Positions 1 to 5,099 of a stretch of 6,459 nt of DNA are shown one piece after another; positions within the stretch are counted from its first letter, which is position 1; each line of letters begins with the position of its first letter. Where the stretch lies: assembly GCA_003222835.1 (NCBI GenBank), contig QHXE01000129.1:1-6459 (forward strand), in the 5' to 3' direction. Under the pieces are notes generated by a model that saw only the letters and a list, made by a program, of their open reading frames with translations, did not search any database and had not been told where the DNA came from. The stretch is from Acidobacteriota bacterium. Lineage in GTDB: Bacteria; Acidobacteriota; Blastocatellia; Pyrinomonadales; Pyrinomonadaceae. The translations under genes were made by a program, and so were the position numbers.

Positions 1-165
1 CTTATGGAAATCATCGACCTGAGCGAAAACTACGGACGCGGGAGCATTGATGGTTGCCGATCGCTCGATGTGATAATGCGCTGGTTGAAGCGCCGCGGCG
101 ATGGCCAGCACTGCGACCAGTACGACGACGACGATTACGATACCGAGGAGAATTTTCTTGATCAT
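1..165 (-). CDS. SRPBCC-family protein with N-terminal membrane anchor, 5' part only
   Basis: An open frame starts at ATG 165-163 and runs off the left edge after 55 codons. Residues 1-26 form a basic MIKK start followed by a long aliphatic segment rich in I, V, L and A, which reads as a signal anchor or signal peptide. Then comes LQPAHYHIERSATINAP and FAQVDDFHK, the usual opening of the polyketide cyclase/START-like (SRPBCC) fold: first strand ERSATI, then the 'AP...VFAQV.DFHKW' helix entrance. The start is supported by an AAGGTGA ribosome site about 8 nt upstream. Family members bind small hydrophobic ligands in a helix-grip cavity, but no ligand or reaction can be assigned here. It is the last gene of a minus-strand group of small soluble-protein genes, a grouping (SRPBCC, VOC, DUF1801) often seen in soil bacteria. 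The family call rests on the N-terminus alone, because the cavity and C-terminal helix lie outside the window. Confidence 0.82.
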   Translation of the reverse strand, partial: MIKKILLGIVIVVVVLVAVLAIAAALQPAHYHIERSATINAPASVVFAQVDDFHK

Positions 166-299
166 CGATTCTTCACCTTTTCACAAGGGCTATTGGAGCG
201 ACCACATCTTAGCGAACGATTGCATCAATCGTCCAACCTCGCTCGACCGAACCTCACGATCGGACAATTAGAAAGTGAGCCTTGAGTTACCAATGTTCA

Positions 300-354
300 G
301 AGTTCAAGCTTTAGCTTGCGACTTTTGTGAGACAGCAACCTCAAGGTTGAACTC
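300..354. repeat. REPIN-like doublet of two small palindromes
   Basis: Two 20-nt arms, 300-319 and 335-354, face each other around a 15-nt spacer and match at 17 of 20 positions as inverted repeats. Each arm also contains its own hairpin: CAAGCT-TT-AGCTTG at 305-318 and CAACCT-CA-AGGTTG at 336-349, both with 6-bp perfect stems. It lies in the gap between the DUF1801 remnant and the SRPBCC gene start. It could be a REP doublet or a weak transcriptional hairpin. There is no T-run, so a classical intrinsic terminator is unlikely. Confidence 0.55.
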
Positions 355-378
355 AAACTGTGGTAGCTGTGCAATTGG

Positions 379-519
379 TCAATGCGTCGCGCTCTTCTTT
401 TGGCGACTCTCGTTTTCTTCAATCCGTGCTTTGACCAGCTTCTTTACCAGCGTTGCCGGCAGTGGCTTGCGCGCGAGAAATCGAATGGTACCCTTTGAAG
501 TCTGAGTTGAATGATTCAC
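379..519 (-). pseudogene. C-terminal remnant of a DUF1801 (iron-chaperone-like) gene
   Basis: A frame of 46 codons starts at GTG 519-517, overlapping the TGA stop of the upstream VOC gene as GTGA, and ends at TGA 381-379. From residue 7 it reads TSKGTIRFLARKPLPATLVK and then KLVKARIEENESRQKK. This matches the C-terminal signature of DUF1801/YdhG-type proteins (T-S-K-G-T-I-R-F, K-P-L-P, L-V-x-K-[IL]-V-K-A-R-I-x-E-N). These proteins are normally about 110-150 aa, so two thirds or more of the domain is absent. Upstream in the same frame the sequence belongs to the VOC gene and has no DUF1801 character. The simplest reading is a deletion that fused the 3' end of a neighbouring DUF1801 gene to the end of the VOC gene. 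Translation through the GTGA overlap is possible, but a 46-aa product would lack most of the fold. The family match is from memory of the motif and was not checked by a search. Confidence 0.6.
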
Positions 520-896
520 CCCGGCTCCTGATAAAGGCCAAGCACATTTTCCGCCGGATCACTGAATCTTGCGGTAATCTCAGGAGCATCACCACCGATC
601 GGCTGCACGATCTTCCCTCCGTTCGCGATAACCGCCTCCATGGCTTTAGCGACGCTATCAACCATGATGTAGACCAACAGGCCGACCTCGATCATCGGTT
701 TCCGGCCGAGCACCCAAGTGCCGCTCACTTGGCCAACGGTATCATCAAAGGCAATTGCGCCGTCGCCGCGTGTCCTGGTATTCCAACCAAAGACCGTCTG
801 GTAAAAGCGGGCTGACGTCTCGATATCCACCGCCGGCATTTCTATGTAGCATATCTTGCCGTTTCGAAGCGTCGGATGCGTTTCGTTTGCGCTCAT
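516..896 (-). CDS. VOC-superfamily (glyoxalase/bleomycin-resistance fold) protein
   Basis: This 126-aa protein is the length of a single VOC domain made of paired beta-alpha-beta-beta-beta modules. Residues 16-38 read CYIEMPAVDIETSARFYQ followed by TVFGW, the typical first strand and 'ARFYxxVFGW' helix. QVSGTWVLGR lies at 56-65. The second module begins at GLLVYIMVDSV (72-82) and ends with ARFSDPAENVLGLYQEPG at 109-126. This pattern resembles the soluble glyoxalase-like subgroup near antigen Cfp30B. Members are often metal-dependent lyases, isomerases or dioxygenases, or ligand-binding proteins; the substrate cannot be inferred. ATG at 896 is preceded by AAGGAGAG at close to ideal spacing, which fixes the start. 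It lies 77 nt downstream of a second VOC gene on the same strand, so the two are probably cotranscribed. The stop overlaps the start-like GTG of the DUF1801 remnant. Confidence 0.9.
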   Translation of the reverse strand: MSANETHPTLRNGKICYIEMPAVDIETSARFYQTVFGWNTRTRGDGAIAFDDTVGQVSGTWVLGRKPMIEVGLLVYIMVDSVAKAMEAVIANGGKIVQPIGGDAPEITARFSDPAENVLGLYQEPG

Positions 897-973
897 TAGC
901 TCTCCTTCTTTCTCAAAGAGATGATTTTGCAGTTTAGCTCCATCTTATTTCCAAGTGGCGCAGAGAGTTATGA

Positions 974-1390
974 CTAACCGGTGACAGGTCCTTCAGTGTT
1001 CACCATCCAGGGGATACCGAACTGATCGACGCACATGCCAAAACCAGGCGACCAGAAGGTCTGCTCAAACGGCATCGTCACGTTTCCGTTCTCAGCCAAG
1101 GCATTGAAGATGCGCTCGCCATCGGCTTTGTCCTTCATATGGATCGATACATTCAGTCCCGTTGGCTTTTCGTAACGGTCAGGCGGCGCATCAGCGCCCA
1201 TCAAGACCTGGTCGCCGACGCTGAGCGTTGCGTGCATGATCCGTTTAACCGTTTCAGCGGGAAATTGATCGGCGCCGGGCATTTCACCCCAGGTCATGCT
1301 GAAAGTGATCTTGCCGCCCAGAACCTGCTCGTAGAATTTGAATGCTTTCTCACACTGTCCGTCGAAACCCAGATATGGATTGATTTGCAT
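974..1390 (-). CDS. VOC-family PhnB/YjdN-like protein
   Basis: This 138-aa protein begins MQINPYLGFDGQCEKAFKFY and continues EQVLGGKI, the standard start of PhnB-like (YjdN) VOC proteins. Further family marks are TWGEMPGADQFPAE at 33-46, IMHATLSVGDQVLMGAD at 51-67, LNVSIHMKD at 79-87, and a C-terminal segment with FWSPGFGMCVDQFGIPWMVN at 112-131. Length and motif order look complete. PhnB-like proteins adopt the 3-demethylubiquinone-methyltransferase-like VOC fold. Their reaction is unsettled, and the E. coli member is not needed for phosphonate breakdown despite its name, so no function is given. The start is secured by AAGGAG six nucleotides upstream of ATG 1390. The gene heads the minus-strand group that continues with the second VOC gene. 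The first arm of a REPIN-like repeat starts 38 bp before its start codon, so its mRNA leader may contain a strong hairpin if the promoter lies farther right. Confidence 0.9.
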   Translation of the reverse strand: MQINPYLGFDGQCEKAFKFYEQVLGGKITFSMTWGEMPGADQFPAETVKRIMHATLSVGDQVLMGADAPPDRYEKPTGLNVSIHMKDKADGERIFNALAENGNVTMPFEQTFWSPGFGMCVDQFGIPWMVNTEGPVTG

Positions 1391-1427
1391 GTCGATCTCC
1401 TTTTAATTGATGGCTATCTCTTGTGTT

Positions 1428-1461
1428 CCCTCTCCCTTTGGGAGAGGGTCAGGGTGAGGGC
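1428..1461. repeat. REPIN-like element, first arm (intact)
   Basis: This 34-nt arm starts with a perfect hairpin at 1428-1448 (CCCTCTCCC, loop TTT, GGGAGAGGG) and continues TCAGGGTGAGGGC. It is an inverted copy, 32 of 34 matches, of the second arm at 1513-1534 plus 2855-2866. A 51-nt spacer (1462-1512) separates the arms. The CCCTCTCCC / GGGTGAGGGC pattern resembles a G-rich dispersed palindrome seen in many bacterial genomes. Copy number in this genome cannot be judged from the window. Confidence 0.8.
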
Positions 1462-1529
1462 GCAGTACGAGAAACAGAAACAAGGCTTTTTCAAAGATGT
1501 TCTTCGTTGTAAGCCCTCACCCCGGCCCT

Positions 1530-1534
1530 CTCCC
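1530..1534. repeat. Target site duplication CTCCC, left copy
   Basis: CTCCC immediately precedes the first base of the left inverted repeat and matches 2850-2854 exactly. A 5-bp duplication is within the range known for IS481-family elements. The sequence is part of the hairpin stem of the interrupted repeat, so one copy is ancestral. Confidence 0.75.
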
Positions 1535-1587
1535 TGTACAGACCGGAGACATGGGTAACAGGTGTCCATAGACATGGGTAACACATT
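1535..1587. repeat. IS481 left terminal inverted repeat
   Basis: These 53 bp match the right end with one difference: G at 1576 corresponds to T at 2808, i.e. A after complementing. The repeat contains GACATGGGTAACA twice, at 1548-1560 and 1571-1583, offset by 23 bp. This suggests two transposase binding sites per end. Confidence 0.93.
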
Positions 1588-1622
1588 AGACAATGGCATG
1601 AAAACCTTTTCAGGAGGGACGC

Positions 1623-2765
1623 ATGCCTTGGCAGGAGTGTTCTACCATGTCTTTGAGACAAGAGTTTGTGGCCCTGGCGCAGCAGCCAGAAAGCAATTTC
1701 AGTCAACTGTGTCGCCGGTTCGGTATCAGCTGCAAGACTGGTTACAAATGGCTGCAGCGATATCGAGAGAGTGGCGCTAGCGGCTTGGCGGATCGCTCGC
1801 GCCGACCAAAGCATTCGCCGCGACGAAGCCAGCCGGCCATTGAGCAACAAGTGCTCTCGATTCGCGATGAGCACGGCTGGGGCGCGCGCAAGATCAAGAC
1901 CTGCATCGAGCGAGCTGGGCAAGGACCAGTGGCCAGGAGCACCGTGCATGCGATCTTGTTGCGCCATGAGCGCGTCAGCAACTCGCCTGATCAAGTGAGT
2001 GGCGCTTATCAACGATTCGAACAGGAGCGAGCGAACCAACTTTGGCAGATGGATTTTAAAGGTCACTATCTTTTGGGTAGTCAAGAGTCCTGTCATCCGC
2101 TGACCGTGCTCGACGATCACTCGCGCTATGCGTTGTGCTTGCAAGCTTGCCGCAATGAGCAGACCGGCACCGTGCAAGCGCAACTTACCGCCACTTTTCG
2201 CCTTTATGGCTTGCCGGAGCGGATGTTGATGGACAATGGTTCGCCCTGGGGAAGCGATCGCGAGCACCAGTACACGTCGCTGACAGTTTGGCTTTTGCGC
2301 TTGGGCGTTGCCGTTAGTCACAGTCGGCCTTATCATCCGCAGACTCAAGGCAAAGACGAACGCTTTCATCGCAGCTTGAAAGTTGAAGTCTTGGCCCAGA
2401 GAGTCTTTGCCGACTTCGAGCGCATGCAAATTCGTTTTGATGAGTGGCGCTACTGCTACAATCACATCCGGCCGCACGAAGCTTTGGCGATGGCCGTGCC
2501 GGCGAGCCGCTATCAACCGAGCCCGCGCTCTTTTCCGGAGCAGTTGCCGCCGCTGGAATACGGGGCCACCGACCAGGTGCGTAAAGTGCAAATCGATGGC
2601 AAGATCTCTTTCCGCCATCGCGAGTTTCACATCGGCCGGGCGTTTCGCGGCTACCCAGTGGCGCTTCGGCCCACGACTCAGGATGGAGTTTACGAAGTGT
2701 ACTTTGCTACGCATCGAATTGCGCAGATCGATCTGCGTCAACCAACTAATCGGACCGATGATTGA
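1623..2765 (+). CDS. IS481-family DDE transposase
   Basis: This 380-aa protein is a full-length IS481-type transposase. The start MPWQECSTMSLRQEFVALA matches the customary 'MPWxExSxM' beginning of the family, and AGGAGGG four nucleotides before ATG 1623 supports it. An N-terminal helix-turn-helix lies at about 23-50 (FSQLCRRFGISCKTGYKWL), with a second DNA-binding helix region to about 115. The integrase-type catalytic core follows, with likely catalytic residues D144 (WQMDFKG), D204 (LMDNGSPWG) and E246 (GKDERFHRSLK). Downstream, RPYHPQTQGK precedes E246, and YNHIRPHEAL (279-288) marks the end of the core. The C-terminal 70 residues form a small beta-rich domain of the kind often found in this subgroup. 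The enzyme would cut and join at the 53-bp repeats. No frameshift or stop is seen and all three catalytic residues are present, so it may be active. A second ATG at 1647 also has an upstream AGGAG but would drop the family N-terminus. Confidence 0.96.
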   Translation: MPWQECSTMSLRQEFVALAQQPESNFSQLCRRFGISCKTGYKWLQRYRESGASGLADRSRRPKHSPRRSQPAIEQQVLSIRDEHGWGARKIKTCIERAGQGPVARSTVHAILLRHERVSNSPDQVSGAYQRFEQERANQLWQMDFKGHYLLGSQESCHPLTVLDDHSRYALCLQACRNEQTGTVQAQLTATFRLYGLPERMLMDNGSPWGSDREHQYTSLTVWLLRLGVAVSHSRPYHPQTQGKDERFHRSLKVEVLAQRVFADFERMQIRFDEWRYCYNHIRPHEALAMAVPASRYQPSPRSFPEQLPPLEYGATDQVRKVQIDGKISFRHREFHIGRAFRGYPVALRPTTQDGVYEVYFATHRIAQIDLRQPTNRTDD

Positions 2766-2796
2766 AACCCGTTCGGCTTCAAACCGAACCACTTGA

Positions 2797-2849
2797 AATG
2801 TGTTACCTATGTCTATGGACACCTGTTACCCATGTCTCCGGTCTGTACA
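2797..2849. repeat. IS481 right terminal inverted repeat
   Basis: These 53 bp are the mirror of 1535-1587. They include complements of the doubled GACATGGGTAACA motif; the inner copy carries the one mismatch. The transposase stop codon lies 31 bp before the repeat begins. Confidence 0.93.
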
Positions 2850-2854
2850 CTCCC
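2850..2854. repeat. Target site duplication CTCCC, right copy
   Basis: CTCCC directly follows the last base of the right inverted repeat and is identical to 1530-1534. Beyond it the interrupted palindrome resumes with AAAGGGAGAGGG. The next 88 bp to the cytochrome stop at 2955 hold no gene or clear terminator that I can see. Confidence 0.75.
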
Positions 2855-2954
2855 AAAGGGAGAGGGAGTTTATCTCCAAATTCTTTCCGCATTTTGTTGA
2901 GATCCGCACAACGTGAATTTTCAAATCGCGGCGGAGCCTATGTTATCGAGCCAA

Positions 2955-3518
2955 TCAACTTACCGCTTTATGGCACGGAAAACAGTCATTTGAACCGGGA
3001 ACCTTACCCTTTAGAGCTGATCGAGCAGCGATCGCCTGGTCGTGACAAATGTTACAGGTTTTATGATAAGCAACCTCGTTCGTCAGTTTCGTGGGCGCCG
3101 GCTTGTCTGAATAGGTGACCATCGGAATCGGCTTGCTATCGTCACCAGCTTGCAAATGACAAGTCCGGCAAGTCTTGACCGCCTTGGAATCTGGCGCCTG
3201 CAACAGCGCCGTGGTCAAAACTGCATCGCGTTCAGAGGTTTTCAAGGGTGGCTTCAAAGCGGAAGCCGGCTGGTCGGTGTGATGACATTCGGTGCAGGCG
3301 ATAGCTGACTTGCCATCGACGCTGTAGTTTTTTGTCGCATGGTTTTCGTGATTGAAGGGGACCTCTCCGTATTTGTCTGATTGACTGTCTTTGTCGAGGG
3401 TAACCTCTTTGGGTTGGGTCTTGCTCTCTTCCGGAATGACACGACGTGAAATCGATGCTTTGCTTCCAGCCGCGACTACGAAGCAACTAAGCGCGATTAG
3501 AATTGTTGCTCTTTTCAT
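2955..3518 (-). CDS. Exported four-heme cytochrome c (cytochrome c3/c7-like)
   Basis: This 187-aa protein has a signal peptide (MKRATILIALSCFVVAAG, residues 1-18, with likely cleavage soon after). Four CxxCH heme-attachment motifs follow: CTECH 75-79, CRTCH 117-121, CNICH 155-159 and CFPCH 179-183. The motif FNHENH at 55-60 offers distal histidine ligands, as in class III multiheme cytochromes, and H152 just before the third site may be another. Heme attachment would take place in the periplasm. The spacing is wide, about 37 residues between the first and second sites, more than in compact c3 proteins. The chosen ATG at 3518 is supported by GGGAGAG seven nucleotides upstream; a GTG at 3560 only adds a charged leader ahead of the signal peptide. 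It lies 71 nt downstream of the DUF4160-DUF2442 gene on the same strand. It probably carries electrons for, or accepts them from, the nine-heme proteins encoded upstream, but no partner is shown. Confidence 0.9.
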   Translation of the reverse strand: MKRATILIALSCFVVAAGSKASISRRVIPEESKTQPKEVTLDKDSQSDKYGEVPFNHENHATKNYSVDGKSAIACTECHHTDQPASALKPPLKTSERDAVLTTALLQAPDSKAVKTCRTCHLQAGDDSKPIPMVTYSDKPAPTKLTNEVAYHKTCNICHDQAIAARSALKGKVPGSNDCFPCHKAVS

Positions 3519-3525
3519 GCTCGAT

Positions 3526-3532
3526 CTCTCCC
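3526..3532 (-). promoter_or_regulatory. Ribosome binding site that fixes the four-heme cytochrome start
   Basis: On the minus strand this reads GGGAGAG, seven nucleotides before ATG 3518. It favours the ATG at the signal peptide over the upstream in-frame GTG at 3560. Confidence 0.6.
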
Positions 3533-3589
3533 TTTCCCTTTTACCTGAAACCGGCGACACAAAATCACGGTCAGCAGCCAGTCAGATCG

Positions 3590-4099
3590 TTACGATCTCA
3601 CTGTCCGCTGTTCCAACCACCGCCGAAACGAATCCTGACTTTCTCCAGAAGTATGGCCAAGCAACAGATTCTCGATGCTGATGTCTTCGTCTAAGTCTGG
3701 CCAATGAATTCCTTCCCGGTTGCCAATCCATCTCCAGTTTCTCCTCTCCTCGGGTGTGCCGTGCAGTAGACGCGGATACCAGGCCAGAGGAACAGAGATC
3801 GACCGGCCGTCGCTAAGATCGACAATCAGGTTGTCTTCCGTGACGACTAGGTTCTGAGCCCGGGCTTCAGCGACTAAAGTACTCATTCCAACCCCTAGTT
3901 CTTCCCGACGCTCTTCAACGAGCCTCTGAATCCGGTTAATCTCACTACTGCCAAAACCTCCGCTGCGCTGGAGTCTCACCGGATCGAGCCAGAACTTCGC
4001 AACGTGAGTGTCCCGCTCGATGTGAACATGAGCTGGTTCATCGCGATCACCGGCATAGAAGTAGAGCCGATAAGGTCCAATTCGCAAAACAGTCGGCAT
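3590..4099 (-). CDS. DUF4160-DUF2442 two-domain fusion protein
   Basis: This 169-aa protein joins two families normally encoded by adjacent small genes. Residues 1-67 are DUF4160: the hallmark start MPTVLRIGPYRLYFYAGDRD, then EPAHVHIER with its conserved histidines, and the helix INRIQRLVEERREEL. Residues about 72-149 are DUF2442: MSTLVAEARAQ, VTEDNLIVDLSDGRSISVPL, AWYPRLLHGTPEERRNW and EGIHWPDLDEDISIENLL. About 20 extra residues follow. The ATG at 4099 matches the family start; an in-frame TTG at 4129 adds ten unlike residues. Neither domain has a firmly known function. Their frequent pairing has led to suggestions of a toxin-antitoxin-like couple, which I treat as speculation. No signal peptide or heme site is present, so it is probably cytoplasmic and unrelated in mechanism to the cytochromes around it. 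It sits 103 nt after the second nine-heme gene. An internal ATG (M72) has its own ribosome site. Confidence 0.88.
   Translation of the reverse strand: MPTVLRIGPYRLYFYAGDRDEPAHVHIERDTHVAKFWLDPVRLQRSGGFGSSEINRIQRLVEERREELGVGMSTLVAEARAQNLVVTEDNLIVDLSDGRSISVPLAWYPRLLHGTPEERRNWRWIGNREGIHWPDLDEDISIENLLLGHTSGESQDSFRRWLEQRTVRS
3892..3896 (-). promoter_or_regulatory. Possible internal ribosome binding site for the DUF2442 half
   Basis: AGGGG on the minus strand lies five nucleotides before an in-frame ATG at 3886-3884, which encodes M72 of the fusion. MSTL is how stand-alone DUF2442 proteins typically begin. The site could give a separate C-terminal product or be a relic of two formerly separate genes. 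Confidence 0.4.
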
Positions 4100-4202
4100 T
4101 ACCTGCCCCAACCGTTCCCCTAAGTCCAAACTGTAGTCAGCCGAGGCGATCTAGTCAACGGCCGTTTACAGCCGGAGGAGATAATCGAGAAACGACGTCA
4201 CC

Positions 4203-5099
4203 CTAAGCCGGTACGCGAAAAGTTTGCCCAAGGTGACAACGCTTGCAATCTTTGAATCCCAAATCACCGCCAAAGGACCGTTTACCGTTGTGGCAACTAG
4301 CGCAGTTCATGCCTCTACCCGAGGGAAAATGCTCCGCCATCACCGGCGAGCTGACTTGCTTACTCTGAGGCGCGGCCGCAGTTAAGTTGTGACAACTCGT
4401 GCACTCCAACCGCTGACCCGGGCCATGCTTGGCGTGATAGAAATTGGCGCGAAACGCACGCGAGTTGGTCGGCGTTCGGGCGTATCGCTTTTCTTCGTGG
4501 CAGACACCGCACGACGCAATTTCACGCCCGCTGGTCGACGTGCTTGACGGTGTGTGACAAACGTAGCACTGATTGTGCGCGGCGATGTCCGCAGGAATCG
4601 ATCGCGCGGCGCCTCTATTCAGCAGGCTGCCGTGACATGCTACACAGCCATTCTTCGGTCGAGCGGATCCGCTCATGTGTTGAGTATGGTCGAATTTGAC
4701 GTTGAAGCTCTCTTTGAAATTGGCCGGAAAACTTTTGACCGGTGCGGGCGTGCTCTTCACGTCCGTATGACAGATCGTGCACATAGGCACGAGCGGAGTA
4801 ACAAACTGCTGTCCATGACAGTTCATGCAGGCCCCGTGACTTGGAAACGACGGAGTGGCTGAATTATTAGACGCCCGCTTATGACAGTCGGCGCAGGCAA
4901 GCGAAGCGTGACGCTGGCTCGTGTGTTTGAACGTCGAGTAGTCTAATTCGGGACCCTGCGCCGCCAGTCCCGTCTGGATCGCGAATTGTCCCTTGCCGCC
5001 GCTCGCCACCCAGAAACAAAAGACACAGAGGCCGCACAGAGACAGCGCGACCGAAAAACGCCGCGACCCTGTTGCGTGTGTCGAATTCTTTCTGCTCAC
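4203..5099 (-). CDS. Exported nine-heme cytochrome c, triplicated three-heme modules (second copy)
   Basis: This 298-aa protein starts at GTG 5099, which overlaps the stop of the upstream cytochrome gene as GTGA. Starts farther upstream would only add residues antisense to nothing known and overlap that gene heavily. Residues 13-36 hold basic RR and a hydrophobic stretch (VALSLCGLCVFCFWVA), a signal peptide or anchor. Nine CxxCH sites begin at C69, C91, C107, C152, C178, C197, C233, C266 and C285. Three F-x-H...H motifs (FKH59/H64, FDH138/H141, FYH222/H225) each precede a set of three CxxCH sites, giving three cytochrome c7-like modules. The segment from LDYSTFKH to MCTICH closely parallels the same part of the upstream gene (FPSHGACMNCHGQQF versus FPDHGACVRCHRQQF), so the two are paralogues. 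The expected role is periplasmic or surface electron transfer through bis-histidine hemes. Donor and acceptor are unknown, and no catalytic heme site can be recognised. Confidence 0.92.
   Translation of the reverse strand: MSRKNSTHATGSRRFSVALSLCGLCVFCFWVASGGKGQFAIQTGLAAQGPELDYSTFKHTSQRHASLACADCHKRASNNSATPSFPSHGACMNCHGQQFVTPLVPMCTICHTDVKSTPAPVKSFPANFKESFNVKFDHTQHMSGSARPKNGCVACHGSLLNRGAARSIPADIAAHNQCYVCHTPSSTSTSGREIASCGVCHEEKRYARTPTNSRAFRANFYHAKHGPGQRLECTSCHNLTAAAPQSKQVSSPVMAEHFPSGRGMNCASCHNGKRSFGGDLGFKDCKRCHLGQTFRVPA

Larger units (their letters stand above)
1535..2849 (+). mobile_element. IS481-family insertion sequence, 1315 bp, apparently complete
   Basis: The element is bounded by 53-bp inverted repeats (1535-1587 and 2797-2849) that begin TGTACAGACCGGAGACATGG and differ at a single position. 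It is flanked by CTCCC duplications. One transposase gene fills nearly all the space between the repeats, as expected for IS481 elements. The intact ends, perfect target duplication and uninterrupted transposase frame point to a fairly recent insertion. It lies in non-coding DNA between the four-heme cytochrome gene and the PhnB-like gene and breaks no protein gene, only one arm of a palindromic repeat. Confidence 0.93.
1513..2866. repeat. REPIN-like element, second arm, split by the IS
   Basis: The arm's left part, GCCCTCACCCCGGCCCTCTCCC (22 nt written here as positions 1513-1534), sits directly against the left end of the IS. Its right part, AAAGGGAGAGGG at 2855-2866, follows the right copy of the CTCCC target duplication. 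Joining 1534 to 2855 recreates the same 9-bp hairpin with a 3-nt loop found in the first arm, in inverted orientation. The only two differences between the arms lie in the TCA versus CCG linker. Before insertion the whole element was about 119 bp. Confidence 0.75.

Noticed and set aside
1428..1534. CRISPR-like or tandem repeat array
   Set aside because: There are only two copies, in inverted orientation, which fits a REPIN-like doublet and not an array.
1491..2822. A 443-codon open frame on the minus strand across the IS
   Set aside because: It is antisense to the well-supported transposase and includes both inverted repeats. Its translation shows no family motifs, and it is open because of the codon pattern of the opposite strand.
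3519..3560. Upstream GTG start for the four-heme cytochrome
   Set aside because: It adds 14 charged residues before an ordinary signal peptide, whereas ATG 3518 has a good ribosome site.
4100..4129. TTG start ten codons upstream of the DUF4160-DUF2442 gene
   Set aside because: DUF4160 proteins normally begin MPTVLRI, exactly at ATG 4099, and the added residues have no family match.
4100..4202. Possible terminator between the second nine-heme gene and the DUF4160-DUF2442 gene
   Set aside because: Only a weak four-base stem (CGGC/GCCG) with no T-run is visible, too little to call.
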